DNA from: Branchinecta lynchi
Taxonomy: Eukaryota > Arthropoda > Branchiopoda > Anostraca > Branchinectidae
Length of the DNA stretch: 64,000 nucleotides
Assembly: GCA_023053575.1 (NCBI GenBank)
Contig: JAKZAP010000009.1
Location: forward strand, 16,349,869 to 16,413,868
Direction of reading: 5' to 3'
Both the position numbers and the translations under genes were made by a program. Numbering within the stretch: the stretch's first letter is position 1; the number at the start of each line of letters is the position of its first letter. Under the pieces are notes generated by a model that made no database searches, had not been told where the DNA came from, and worked only from the letters and a program-made list of their open reading frames with translations. Below are positions 11,377 to 23,600 of this stretch, piece by piece.

Positions 11377-12066
11377 ATGAAAAAAAATGATTGTCATACA
11401 CGGATTAAGCATCTCTTCTTACCCCTAAATCGGATATCTAATGAACTACAAATACTTTTAACAATTTTCAGGTTTTGGCCGGATTCCGCGCGAAGTAATT
11501 GCCCGGCGAGAAAATGGTTTTCACCATCGTGTTCAGCACCCCTAAACCGAACATCTAATCAACTTCAAATAAAACCTTTACTTTTAACAGACTTTCCGGT
11601 TTGTGCCGGATTCCTGGCTAACTACTTGTCCGGCGAACAAATGGTTTTCACCATCGTGTTCAGCATGTCTTCTTACCCCTAGATCGAGCATCCAATCAAC
11701 TTCAAATAAAACTTTTACTTTTAACAAACTTTCCGGTTTTGGCCAGATTCCGGGCGAAATACTCGTCCGGCGAGAAAATGGTTTTCACCATCATGTTCAG
11801 CATGTCTTCTTACCTCATAATCGACTGTCTCATTAGCTGTTTGAAAATATTTTGCTTGCCCCTTAAACCCCCTCCCCCACCCTTAAATATAGGGCTACAA
11901 AGCCTATCAACAAACTCGACCTTACCCTTGACCCAACGAACCCTTACACCAAGTTTCATCAAAATATCTCATTCCCTTCGAGAGTTATCGTGCTTACAGA
12001 CGGACGGACGGACAAGTTTGGCCATGTCATAGGTATCCCTCCACTTACGTTCTGGGATCCCAAAAA
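11377..12066 (+). repeat. GGGATCCC-family element, copy 4 (5' truncated)
   Basis: Three to four monomers with the GCCGGATTCC core and TTCAGCATGTCTTCTTACC, then the C-rich tract, the TCGAGAGTTATCGTG tail with CAGACGGACGGACGG, and the end ACTTACGTTCTGGGATCCCA. Confidence 0.7.
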
Positions 12067-12201
12067 ATCAGATAGAGACTTTGGAAATATGGATGGTATA
12101 GACCCTCAACTTTAGAACAATCCCTGGAGCAATTAGCTGCCTTGGGCACTTCGAACAGTGTTACGCCCATTCATGCTGCGGTATACTTCATCGAGTATTA
12201 C

Positions 12202-12530
12202 CAGGGGCGTCACGACTGGGGAGGGTGGGGGGACACCCCCCCCCCCCAATGCTGTTGTCCAGTCGGTAAAAATAACCGAGTCGTCGCGAGGCGCCGCGAT
12301 TTTTCGTCAAAACAGTTGATTTTTTTCATGAAAACAGTTGGTTTTTCTGAAAATTGGTCGATTTTTCGTCAAAAGTCGTTTTTTCTGAAAATCAGTCGAT
12401 TTTTTTCAGAGCTGTCATTTTTTGTTGTTGAAAACGGTTGTTTTTCTGCAGAAACAGTCGGTAAAAATTACCAGCCAGTCGGTAAATGCCTCGTCCCCCC
12501 CCCCCAACATTTTGGCTAGTAACGCCTCTG
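12202..12530. mobile_element. hAT-type MITE with 8-bp target duplication
   Basis: The ends CAGGGGCGTCAC and GTAACGCCTCTG are inverted, flanked by AGTATTAC at 12194-12201 and 12531-12538. 8-bp duplications and CAG...CTG ends are hAT hallmarks. The 329-bp interior is non-coding: poly(C) tracts near both ends and repeated AAAACAGTTGATTTTT-like units. Confidence 0.85.
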
Positions 12531-12831
12531 AGTATTACAATGAAGTAAACGATCAAAAACGAAATGTAGGAGCTAAGTCCATGCTGGCCAAGATTTGCTG
12601 TGGATTATAGTGATTTTGTCCCAACAGTGATATTTTTTATGATCGAACTAGCCCCCGGACATTCCAACAGATGTCCCGCATCTGGTTTCAACATATGGAA
12701 AGGGCCTACACTACTGATAGAATAGAAAGATATAACCTATATTTTAGTAATGCACTTAAAACTGCATACTGTATGGTAAAAGGTGAATTACAGTAAACCA
12801 AGCAATTTCTCTGCTGCACTCCAGCCCTCTT

Positions 12832-12945
12832 CTTCTACTTCTGTTACATCTGAAGGAATATTCAAGTTCTGGGAGCTGTTCAAGCACTTCTACTTCTGTT
12901 ACATCTGCAGGAATATTCAAGTTCTGGGAGCTGTCCAAGCACAGA
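12832..12945. repeat. 55-bp tandem duplication
   Basis: CTACTTCTGTTACATCTG...GGGAGCTGTCCAAGCAC occurs twice, 55 bp apart, with few differences. The minus frame is open through both copies, but no gene can be assigned. Confidence 0.6.
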
Positions 12946-13094
12946 CTAAGTATAGAAATTGCATTTATTTTAATTTTTTTAGTTTTGAATCTGAGTTCGG
13001 GGTTCTTTTCTAAGATAGGATCCCAAAGCTCCAGAAACTGAATATGTGTGCTGCCACAAGTCTATGATTTTAGGATATGCTTTCTCTTAAATTA

Positions 13095-13280
13095 GGATAC
13101 GCCCCAAGGTATGAGCACTGGTGCTCAAGGTTGGGGCACAATGACTTAGAAAAAGAGCATGCCAAATGAATGATATACCCAGTATATGATATGGGACATA
13201 CAAAATCAAGTTTTTTTGCAGACTGGTAGGTTATTGTGCCCTTGCTCCACCATACCAGTGCTCATATCATGGCGCATCAT
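13095..13280. repeat. Inverted-repeat element, MITE-like
   Basis: CCAAGGTATGAGCACTGGT...GGGGCACAATGAC is mirrored by GTTATTGTGCCC...ACCAGTGCTCATATCATGG. The arms are about 45 bp and imperfect. No target duplication was identified. Confidence 0.45.
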
Positions 13281-13559
13281 CCCCAAAAACTGTAGGTATG
13301 CTTCTTAAAACTCTAACTGTAGAATTTATTGACAATTTGACTGAAATCCACAGAACAATCATTAAAAATTAATTTTAGTCAATAGTGCTAGCCAGCACAG
13401 GTTAAAGGAGTAGGCAGAGGCTATTTGAAGCTGATGGTATACCCCAATTTGCCTATGATCATGCATCTGTGGCAGATAGACCACCCCAGCGCTGAATATA
13501 CCCAATGAAAAATTTACAGACTGCAAAGTTACATCATAGCTTTATGAAAAAGTTGAATG

Positions 13560-13797
13560 TATTTATATGTAATAGTAAATAATGCTATGATTTCAGACTG
13601 GGCCAATCTTAAGCAGTAGTATCTAGCATCCTGTCTTACGATAGTAGCATCCAGTCTTGCTAGTTGTAGCATAAAGTAGAATGCAGTGACAACTGACAAG
13701 GTAGCCTTGACATAGAAATATGTAGTAGCATCAGTTCGTACTACATGCTACTTTTCTGTACAACTGCGTACTACTATTTTGGATAAAATTTTCATCG
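13560..13797. repeat. TAGTAG-rich inverted-repeat element, copy 1
   Basis: Matches 43874-44170 along most of its length (GGCCAATCTTAAGCAGTAGT...CATCCAGTCTT...TTTTCATCG). The copy at 44 kb keeps both inverted ends; here the left end is degraded. Confidence 0.55.
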
Positions 13798-14498
13798 GGA
13801 AGCTTGATGTCTTCAAAGTTAGCTCATTAATAGCATATCTTGTTGAGGTTGTTGACTTGGGAGCTTTGGATGGGAAATATGGCGCTACAGGTGAAAGATT
13901 ACACAGGTTTGATGACACATTACCGCCAATTTTTACCGAGATTAAGCAAAAGGTTGTTCACAACAGCAATGTCACCAAGCCTGCACCAAGCAGGTCCTTC
14001 ATTTCAGCTTTCTCCTCAGTGACACCCAAGCAGCTTGATACTACTGCACTCAAGACGAATGTAACCCGAGTGCCTCGGCAACTAATTTTTTTTCAACTTG
14101 CATTTTTCGGCAAACTTCAACTTCCTCCCACCAAAATTTTAGATTTTAGTGTGGCTAAAATGCTGAACCTAAGGCCCAACATAAGTGATGCACCTTTCCA
14201 CCAATTAAAACTACTAGTAAGGCCCCTCAGAGAAATTTTTTGCAGTTTGTAGTGCCGTTGTAAGTGTCGTTTTTAGATCCCACAAGATCCTGCCGCCTTA
14301 TGAAATAGCTTACAACTACCAACCCAACAGAAAGGTCTCACAATGAGATTGCTGTGGTATTGTGAGATCAAGAACAGAATATTCAACTGAAAACAAAAAA
14401 AAACATCAGATCTCAAGTGAAATCATGAGAAGTAGAAACAATGAACCCAGTAAAATTTCATACCTTGCTAGAGTTATTTCCATGATGTGATAGACACT

Positions 14499-14924
14499 TC
14501 AGGCTGCAGTGGCCAATAGCCTCTTTGAGACGAAAATTAACCCATCATAATGCAGTTGCAAAACACCAGAGGAATCAAAAACAACTCTGACATAATACAG
14601 CCACTCAATAAAGGGTGTAATTGGTGTAAAACTGAAGAAAGATGTAACCTCTGCTGCAACAATCACAAATAACCGCAATTTCTTGAAGATTCGGAATTCA
14701 TCTCTCAGAACACATGCACCAAAGCAATGTCGAATATTTTGTGGTTTGTCGCAGTCATGAAATGTCCATGGTACGCTGAGGTAGTGAGGTTCTGCAAAAA
14801 CTCGGAAACGATAAAATCGGAAGCGATGGCGCGTACTATTTGGAAACTCTTTATTCTTGAGGTATTTACATGAATTAAATCGTAAATACTGTCCTCTGTG
14901 CTTTAAGGTTCCTGCTTCACCCAC
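14499..14924 (-). CDS. Unrecognised open reading frame, possible exon
   Basis: An open minus-strand frame of 141 codons rich in Phe, Arg and Leu (for example the peptide RHRFRFYRFRVFAEPHYLS). Its length in AT-rich DNA and its varied composition make it more protein-like than neighbouring ORFs. There is no recognisable domain, no clear splice sites and no partner exon. It could equally be an old repeat fragment. Confidence 0.2.
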   Translation of the reverse strand: MGEAGTLKHRGQYLRFNSCKYLKNKEFPNSTRHRFRFYRFRVFAEPHYLSVPWTFHDCDKPQNIRHCFGACVLRDEFRIFKKLRLFVIVAAEVTSFFSFTPITPFIEWLYYVRVVFDSSGVLQLHYDGLIFVSKRLLATAA

Positions 14925-16330
14925 CCCCCTACCTTGGCCGGATCCGGTCCGGACGCTAAATAAAAAATCAAGGCATAAACTCGGTACTGTCCAGCTTTCA
15001 TCCCATTCGGTCCGTCCGTTCGTATTCTGTGAATTTCAAAAAGTGCCCCCCCCCCCCCCCCCTCCAACTTCCCCAACCGTGGCCGCGTCTGGTTCGGACG
15101 GATGTTTTACTTGCCTAGGTCATCAGTTCTTATCACCCATAAGTTTCATATGGAAGTCAGTGATTTCAATCAATGAATCAATTAATTTTATTTTCAACCC
15201 TAATAGCACTAGGCTAACACGGGCGGGAATTTGAAAAATAAACACTCACTAACAATACAATTAAAACACAAACTAACAAACAATAAAGACGAAACGAACA
15301 TAAATCATGAACATTTAAAATATTTAGTAAAATACGGAACGAATGAATTTATCTATATTTCTGAAGATTTCGTAGGTGGGGAACAAGCTTCGGGTTTTGG
15401 GTTTCTTGGGTCCTTGCTTCGCGTGTTATGTCCATGAGAGGGTGTGACGAAGTCCGGAAGGATGGTCCTGTGGTGTTGAGAGTTCAAAATTTGGTGGCCA
15501 AAACGCATGAGAAGATTATGTCTCCTCATGCTCAACTCCCCCAAAGATGGTCGGATCCAGGAACACAAGTTTCCGTAGGGAAAAACCTGGTCCTTAGAAA
15601 AACCTGGAACTATCCTAACTGGCGATCACCGGAATTCCGGGAAACACAAACATCCTCCAACTTACCCCACAGAGCCCCGGTACGACCTGGTTCTGTCAAT
15701 TACGGATCTAGGGCTAATGCTTGTTCTTCCATCCCATTTTCAACTTCAATTCATTTTAATTCCAACATTCCTTAAACGAAACGACAAAGATAACGCTCCA
15801 AAGAAGAGCTCAACCGTGTCGTGTGCAGGAGTGCATCACTTTTTACTCAGTCACTCATTGCAAACAACACACATTTCTCGTCTTACCCTTCTCTTTTCTT
15901 CAAAAACCGAATCCAATCCCTGGACTCTAAGCGTTTCACGGGATTTCCGGTGCCCCCCTCCCCGTAAGAATCGGACCCGATCAGGACTCGACGTGGAACA
16001 TCTGAGACGATAGCTCTTTTTACTTGCCAATTTCATTCAATTCCGATCACCCGTTCAAAAGTTCTGCATGCGACTAGATTCCGGGTTCCCCGTCCCTCCA
16101 CTCCCCCCATGATGGTCGGATCTGGGAAACGACTATTCTCAAGTCAGTCCGTTCGGGTCCCTGATATGCCTTCAAGTTTCGTCGTCTTAGCACCATCAGG
16201 AAGTACCGAACTCGTGGGATCACCAGAAATCCGGACTATACGTGGAAGTGCCGGAACCGGAAACCTGGACCGACAGACCGACGGATGGACAGAAATTGTC
16301 GCTGTACGGCACTTGGCCGAAAGCTTCGGA
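14910..16330 (+). repeat. Monomeric repeat family K, copy 2
   Basis: Diverged monomers with CCGGATCCGGTCCGGACGCTA-like, C-rich and TTTCATTCGAAT segments, interrupted at about 15160-15400 by AT-rich sequence. It ends near CAGACCGACGGATGGACAGA, a tail type also found in the GGGATCCC family. Confidence 0.45.
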
Positions 16331-16612
16331 AGCCCCCAAAACCCAAATTCATACCTATACCTATACTTGTTGTCCAAACCTTGTGTATTTTTTCGACAGT
16401 ATATAATGAACCAGTTGATTTGGGTATTGGGTATTTGTTCATATATCATACTGTGATGTTCGTCAGTTTTGAGGGGAATAAAGAACCGAATACATGTACG
16501 TTAGCAAATGTCAATGACATCTAGCGACCGAACGAGTTAACTCGTATTTTAGTTTTATCCAACTAGACAGCACACTGTACATCCAGAAATTTGAAAACTG
16601 GAAAGAAAGCGA

Positions 16613-16804
16613 ATGAGTAAATCTACAGGCGCAAGCCAGAAAAGAGCTATGACTAATAGCGGAGATCCTACCTTTTTCGGTTCCAATAGAGTTGACAAAA
16701 TGTTTACACGTACCACTTGGATCCGTGAAGGGAATGTTAAAAAAGATCAGAGTAAAATTATTAACAATGTCCTAACCATGATCGACAAACTCGGGATCGA
16801 CTAA
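16613..16804 (+). CDS. Short unrecognised ORF, 63 codons
   Basis: Starts with ATG and is Lys/Ser/Thr-rich with no hydrophobic segment. Its stop codon lies inside the left arm of the inverted repeat that begins at about 16793, so the present C-terminus is probably accidental. No family recognised. Confidence 0.15.
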   Translation: MSKSTGASQKRAMTNSGDPTFFGSNRVDKMFTRTTWIREGNVKKDQSKIINNVLTMIDKLGID

Positions 16805-17056
16805 AAAGAGGCACGGCCCGGCACGACATAGTGTAGGACGCACGAGTACTAAAAAGAGGCACGAAAACTAAAAGGACCCTTTCAGGATTCAGAGTTAGGG
16901 GCAGGGACAATGTTCTGACGTGCCTTCTTTTAGGCTCTGGATTTAAGGACTCGCAATTACTTGTCTACTTCTACTATTGGATAATCTCTTTTATTACCCG
17001 TGCCTCCTGCGTCATACCGTGCCGTGCCGTGCCGTGCCTCTTTTTAGTCGATCCCG
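16793..17056. repeat. Inverted repeat with GCCGTGCC ends
   Basis: GGGATCGACTAAAAAGAGGC followed by ACGGC is mirrored exactly by GCCGTGCCTCTTTTTAGTCG followed by ATCCC, giving a perfect 24-25 bp terminal repeat around about 215 bp. The right arm has GTGCC repeated in tandem. A MITE-like element; target duplication unclear. Confidence 0.55.
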
Positions 17057-17219
17057 GCAAATTCAAGCCAATAGATTCAGACGAAGTTTCATGCCTAGCC
17101 GCTTACCTGGATTTTCGGCCATATCGATACAAACTGAGCCGATATCTAGAGCTCATCAGCCTAAATTTTATAAAAAAAAATTCTTTCTAGAACAAGCACT
17201 CCAGTTCCAGAACAAACCA

Positions 17220-17452
17220 TAGCCTCGTTTTTTTTTTTTGCCTGCTGCAGGTCCACTTCTCGGCCGATTCCGGACTGATACTTTCTACATCCGTTTCTGC
17301 ACTGCAGCGCTTCCGAGGAAGACGGCAGCGCTTCTCGAGAATATTATATGCAAAAGCATATTATATATATATTATGCAAATATTATATATTATACATATT
17401 ATGCAAAAGCAAAGAGTGCTGCAGCAGCGCTATTGCAACAAAAACGAGGCTC
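17220..17452. repeat. Small inverted-repeat element, AT-rich centre
   Basis: AGCCTCGTTTTTTT at the left and AAAAACGAGGCT at the right are inverted. Between them are CTGCTGCAG/GCTGCAGCAG pairs and an ATTATATATTA-rich core. MITE-like. Confidence 0.45.
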
Positions 17453-17556
17453 ACATTCACGACCTTACCAAGTCAGTCAGTGCTTTGGGATAACTTTAAG
17501 AACTAGCGTACTGAAGAAACGATGTACGCACGGTAAATGGCAGATCCACCGTCGAC

Positions 17557-17688
17557 CTAACGACTAGCAGCCTGCGAAGTTTTGTTCCCGCGTTTCTTAA
17601 CCTGTGAAACTAGCACTAGTTGTATGTAGTCCGGCATCATTTTTCTTACGACTGCGTGTCTGTTACGTTGTATGATCGAATTATTAAA
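17557..17688 (-). CDS. CENPI: Possible last exon of the CENP-I homologue
   Basis: An open minus frame from an acceptor-like TTCTTTTAAG to a TAG stop. It is phase 0, as required by the preceding exon at 19537-19647, and encodes about 43 residues including MMPDYIQLVLVSQVKKRG. That loosely resembles the C-terminal Tyr-Leu-Asp region of vertebrate CENP-I as I recall it. The polypyrimidine tract is weak and the similarity is low, so this is tentative. A minus-strand AATAAA lies at about 16990. Confidence 0.25.
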   Translation of the reverse strand, partial: FNNSIIQRNRHAVVRKMMPDYIQLVLVSQVKKRGNKTSQAASR

Positions 17689-20600
17689 CTTAAAAGAATC
17701 TATGCTCCGCCACAACCTTCCCGAGTTTCTAAGTGAGGCCACGGTTGACAGGAATCAAACACCAGAAAGGCTTGACCACTCAGTCATAAGAAACAATCAA
17801 ATTGGTGATAGATGAGGGGTCGTAAAATGTTCGAAACGTCCGCAGTGGCCTTCCACATGCCACATTTTTTAGACCCGATTAGTCCTTTTTTTTTAAATGT
17901 TAATTTTTTTATCCTGTGCATTTACTACATTACTGAAAGCTCAGTGTATTTGTTCCTTTAATCGGTCTGTACTGCGCTATTTCCCTCTTCTTAAATGCGT
18001 AAATAAAATTCAATCGTCATCATCATCATACTATAAATAAATATTCCTTCAGCCCAAGTTGACTGCGAATAATATTTGACGGCCCAAAACAGATGCGTCA
18101 GCTGAATTTTATTAGAGCTGTAATCTGCTCTCCTTGACAAGGCTCCTCTTCAGGCTCAAGCTCGAAAATGAACGAGTGGAAAAACCGAGGGAAAAACAAC
18201 TGAAGATTCTAGCTTATGGTGGGTTTACACACTGCGTAAAATCCGAGCGTATTTGGAATCCGAGCATATTTTACGCACGTTTTGAGCTTGAAAACACTTC
18301 TAGCAATACGGACGTATTTGAGAAATTGGTCCGTTTTGTATCCAAATACGTCCGTATTGCTAGAAATCTTTTCAAGCTCAAAACGTGCGTAAAATACTGT
18401 TGCTTAAAAGTCCCCTATATGTATCATAACTGGAATCGCCTATTTTTGGTTTCAATGTACCTTACTATGAAGTTGTCAACCCCTTTAAAATTTTCAAACT
18501 GGTGTATCTCATGAAGGAATTTTTGTACCAAAAAATGGATGACATATACTTTGATCAGCTCATCAATGGCTATCGGTTGCCGTCGAAAAAAAAATTCTAC
18601 CTGTCTTAGTTCAAAAGTTGACTTTTTTGCCGTAGGCCAACTTTCTAACGTCACGACTTAGAAAGGAGCAAAGGATAAGCTCTAGTTTCTTTAGCAATGA
18701 GAGAACTTTTAAAGTTTAAGAGGCACATCTGATTTTTTTCTACCACAAACCAAAGTGCAAAAAAAAAAAATTATACACTCAGCTGAAATCGTCGCAGACA
18801 TGGACAGAAACAATAGATGGCAGCACTTTCGGACCCGTGGGAAAAAGCCACTTTTTTGTCTCTGTAGATTTTAAATGCGTAAATAAAATTCAATCGTCAT
18901 CATCATCATACTATAAATAAATATTCCTTCAGCCCAAGTTGACTGCGAATAATATTTGACGGCCCAAAACAGATGCGTCAGCTGAATTTTATTAGAGCTG
19001 TAATCTGCTCTCCTTGACAAGGCTCCTCTTCAGGCTCAAGCTCGAAAATGAACGAGTGGAAAAACCGAGGGAAAAACAACTGAAAATTCTAGCTTATGGT
19101 GGGTTTACACACTGCGTAAAATCCGAGCGTATTTGGAATCCGAGCATATTTTACGCACGTTTTGAGCTTGAAAACACTTCTAGCAATACGGACGTATTTG
19201 AGAAATTGGTCCGTTTTGTATCCAAATACGTCCGTATTGCTAGAAATCTTTTCAAGCTCAAAACGTGCGTAAAATACGCTCGGATTTCAAAATACGCTAG
19301 GATTTTATGCAGTGTGTTAATGGACCGTTAGCCTTATACAACTGATACAGTGAATTTCTTTGTGAGGGTTGCTGGGAGTTAAGTTGGTGCTCTGAGTTCA
19401 TTTTTGACACGGCTGCAGTTTTAGCTGCTCGATTGGGTCAAAATGTAGCTCTAATAAATTCAGCAGACGTATCCGTTTTGCACTGTCAAATAACCTTCCA
19501 CTTACGGATTTTGTATCTATCCTAAGTTTAACTTACCGGGTCTGACTGAACCCTGGATATGGCGTCTTGAAGGCTGAGCTCCGTGTGCTTGGCATAGACA
19601 GCGATAACTGGGACGAAGGAAAGATGCGTCGCCAGATTTCCATGTTCCTAAAAAGACCGAATCAAAACAAGAGCAAATGACAGACCACCAGCCTTCGAAG
19701 AATTTTCGATACCGTAACTGTCGTCTAGAAGACATCTCGACCGATTATCTACTATGGCTTGGCTTAAAGGACCTCTCGCACTATTTACTATTCAACTTAC
19801 AGTATCTTGAAACATTTGAATACTTTGAAACTAGGCTGTGCTTTCAACAAATAACTCAAGACTTTGGCTGTTTAAAGCCTTTTCCGAGACCCGTTGACTT
19901 ACAGCGAAAACAGGAACAAAAATGTACATAACCGGTTTTAATGATGGAAAAACTTCTCGTAGATAACCGCCGAAAGCGTGATACACATCGAAGGTAGCAA
20001 AACACGAAAAGTGAAAAAATCAGCGTGGATTTGCTAGAGGGGTTAGAATTTACCGTACAAAATTGGGGTCTCACCGTTCGGAAACATTTGGAGTGATTAT
20101 GGAAGTAGGTTACGTTAGTATTATAGGTAAGACCTTCAAATCAACACCGTCAAAAACTTTTTCTTCAGTTGGCATGTAAATATATCCGTAGCGTACTGTT
20201 TATGGGCGCATCCTCCCTAACAGAGGGGGCTACAACCGGAAAGCCTTAGCACTTTCTGCGCTCCTCCTCTTTTGTTGCGTTTTGTTTACTATTACATATC
20301 AATACTTTTTCGTACAACTACGCAGGCTACACATTTTTCATGGGGGGTGATGTTCTCTTCCTGTTATCTAAAGTCAACAAACAAAATAACAATATATGAT
20401 ACTGTTTGTTTAGTTTTAAATTCTCTGAAGAAAAAAGAAAGGTTTTGTTTTGTCGTGTAACCGGAATGTCTAGACGTCTGATGTATAGCCGAATTTGGCT
20501 TTTCCCAATAAATTATTATTAAAAAGTATACGCAAGAGGTCAGAGGATCTTGGAAAAGGTCTAATAGGCTAAGGCAAACAATAGTTGCTTTTTTTGCAGA

Positions 20601-23600
20601 TACTATGGTGTCTCTTACAACGGTAACTGGATCTGCAATTAGTCGTTTCTGCAGTTACGGTGGTGTCTGATATACGATACATTGCTCTGCAAAAACGACA
20701 ATTGCCGAAATTGTGCTTTTCGAAATCATCCCAAAAGAAAAACTGATATTCAGTCACATTACTAAATGGCAAACTTCTTTCCCATCAATTTGACAAAAGC
20801 TGATAAAAGTTAGATGACTTTTTAAGATACCACGATCAGTTAACACGGTCGGACCGTGGTATCGAATATCAGATACCACGATAACTGGCCAGAAACCACG
20901 ACAACTGCAAAAACACCTTTTTACCGTGGTATCAGATACCATGATAACTTCAAAAACAACTTTAGATCTTGGTATCAGATACCATGGTATCTGCAAAAAC
21001 GCAACTAATAGTTATGTGTCTTCAGAGTGAACTGAAATAGGGCACAAAATTTCGGGGGTGAGAATAGAAAGATTGCAGCATACCCGACGAAAACGGACAT
21101 TTCTATATCCACTGACGTCGAAAAACAAATAAAACATGTAATACTGTGAGGAACTTCGCGTTCGGTGATTATTCTAAGCCAGTAAGTTTTTGGAAACGTT
21201 TACCGACCTTCTTGAGTGTTTATCAAACTCTTGAAGAAAATAAGTCTCATCCTACTGGTCGGTTTTTGCACCGTCGAATCAAAGCCACATTTTCGTTAGG
21301 TAGGAACAACCCTTCAGCGATAAGGGAAGGAAAGCAACCAGTACGGTGAGACTTATCAGTGGGGCAGCCTGAATTGGTCCTGACAAGCTCGTTTATAGAA
21401 GGCTTTGTCTATAGTAAAACAAGGAAACCAAAAGACGGTAGACTTTCCATCGATCATCTTCTCAGCATCATTGCCAAGGTTTGCTTACTCTGTGTTGGTC
21501 TCCCAGTTAAAGAAGTCCTAGGTGCAGTGCGACTCGAAGGATAAGTCTGGACTTAACTATGACAGAAATCCTCCTCTAGTTTTCATTACGAATTCGGTAA
21601 ACGTCACCAAAATTACAGCGAGCGCGAACCTTGCCTAATTACCCTATATAACTAAGTGCGTATTATACCCTACTTACCGTAGTTACTTCGCATGACGTCA
21701 CGAATTTGGGTTTCTTGGCGTCAAGGCTGGAACACATTTTTCTATTTTCGCAAATATCACTCCACGGGGTAATCCAGCCAATCACGTTACATAGATCCGT
21801 AGTTACCACGATACTACACTCCCGAGCATGATAAGCAAAGTGTTACTATTTCGAGAAGGTTGAAACGGTCAGCGTAGTAGCTTTTCTTGAGGTTGGAACG
21901 GAAATAGTTACTATTGTTAGAAGGGTGGAACACACTACCTTGGGAAGAACGAGAAAGGTCACCCAAACGAATCCTATGTGAAATAATCAACAACTCTTGT
22001 TGCTTGCCGCACCGGTGACGTTTCTGGCTCTTCGCCAGGCATACGCCGATTGTTCATCGACACGAAGAGCTTGTCTCTAATTCGGATTATTACTATCTCA
22101 ATCTCAATAGAGATAAGATTAATCCCAGTAGCAAATACTACAGCTAACTTTAATCCTTACTGGGAGAAACTTTTTACAGTGTAGTCCTTAAGAGTTTACA
22201 AAATTGACTAGGCTACATAAGCAAAGGCCGGGAGGGGCGTGGATGAGATCAAAGCTATCAGTCCAGAATCGCAGCCAAAGTTTGATAATTCAGTGAATTT
22301 ATTTGTTATTTTTCTCGTACATTTTGGAGGTCGCACGAGAAAGTGACCTACTACATCACAAATTTGACCTAGCTATATGATAATTTATCACTGTCGTATG
22401 TATGATTTGATTACGTCGTAGGCTAAGGGCAATGGCTATGCAAGGGACTGATAAAGTTTGTTTGATTGTTTGGGAGCGCCAAAGTCAAGAGTTAAGTGGA
22501 GTTGGTAGGCGGACTAGAGTTCGTAGACCGACCGTAGTGTTGGAGTAAGTGTTGGTAGACAGACTGTGGTATTGGTAGTGTTGGTAGACGAACCCCTAGT
22601 TGTGTTGCGAGAGCAACACTTTGGTTTTGTCCTCGTTTTTTTTTTTTTTTTTTTTTTTTTTCCTATGACTCCGATTTCATTTTATTCCTGGTAACTGAGA
22701 AGGGTCTAACCTGTGCGGTTTTTACGGAAAGTGTGGACCTTAGGCCGGATTGATGAATATGACATTACATTTTGGAAAGCTCCGTAGAACTCTTGCCTGG
22801 GGCCAATAAGGATGGTTTTTGCTTGTCCTCGAGCCAGAGCCTACGGTTTGCGAAGTGAAGTGGAGTTGTATAGCCTATGTCAGAGAGGACTATCTGAAGT
22901 TGTGTAGCGAAGCTTTCGTTTCATCAAAAGATGTTTCTGCTTTCGAGTGGAAAGCTCCGTTCTAGCACGCAAGCAGGCAGGCACCAGTTTCAAATTGAAG
23001 ATGGACTAGAATCTATAAGTGTTAAATATATGCGGCAGTTACCCGGCCCCACAGCCAACATATATTCTTTGAGTGATAAATAGAAAAATCTACAGAGACA
23101 AAAAAGTGGCTTTTTCCCACGGGTCCGAAAGTGCTGCCATCTATTGTTTCTGTCCATGTCTGCGACGATTTCAGCTGAGTGTATAATTTTTTTTTTTTGC
23201 ACTTTGGTTTGTGGTAGAAAAAAATCAGATGTGCCTCTTAAACTTTAAAAGTTCTCTCATTGCTAAAGAAACTAGAGCTTATCCTTTGCTCCTTTCTAAG
23301 TCGTGACGTTAGAAAGTTGGCCTACGGCAAAAAAGTCAACTTTTGAACTAAGACAGGTAGAATTTTTTTTTCGACGGCAACCGATAGCCATTGATGAGCT
23401 GATCAAAGTATATGTCATCCATTTTTTGGTACAAAAATTCCTTCATGAGATACACCAGTTTGAAAATTTTAAAGGGGTTGACAACTTCATAGTAAGGTAC
23501 ATTGAAACCAAAAATAGGCGATTCCAGTTATGATACATATAGGGGACTTTTAAGCAACAGTCGACTGTTAGCCCATAATCATCTTCGGTAATGAGGGGTT

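Noticed and set aside
13779..14252. 157-codon plus-strand ORF
   Set aside because: It starts inside the end of the TAGTAG repeat and has no splice sites or recognisable motifs; too weak to annotate.
23303..23533. 76-codon ORF identical to one at 18424-18654
   Set aside because: Identity reflects the recent inverted duplication of the whole 475-bp segment, not protein conservation; the sequence is repeat DNA.
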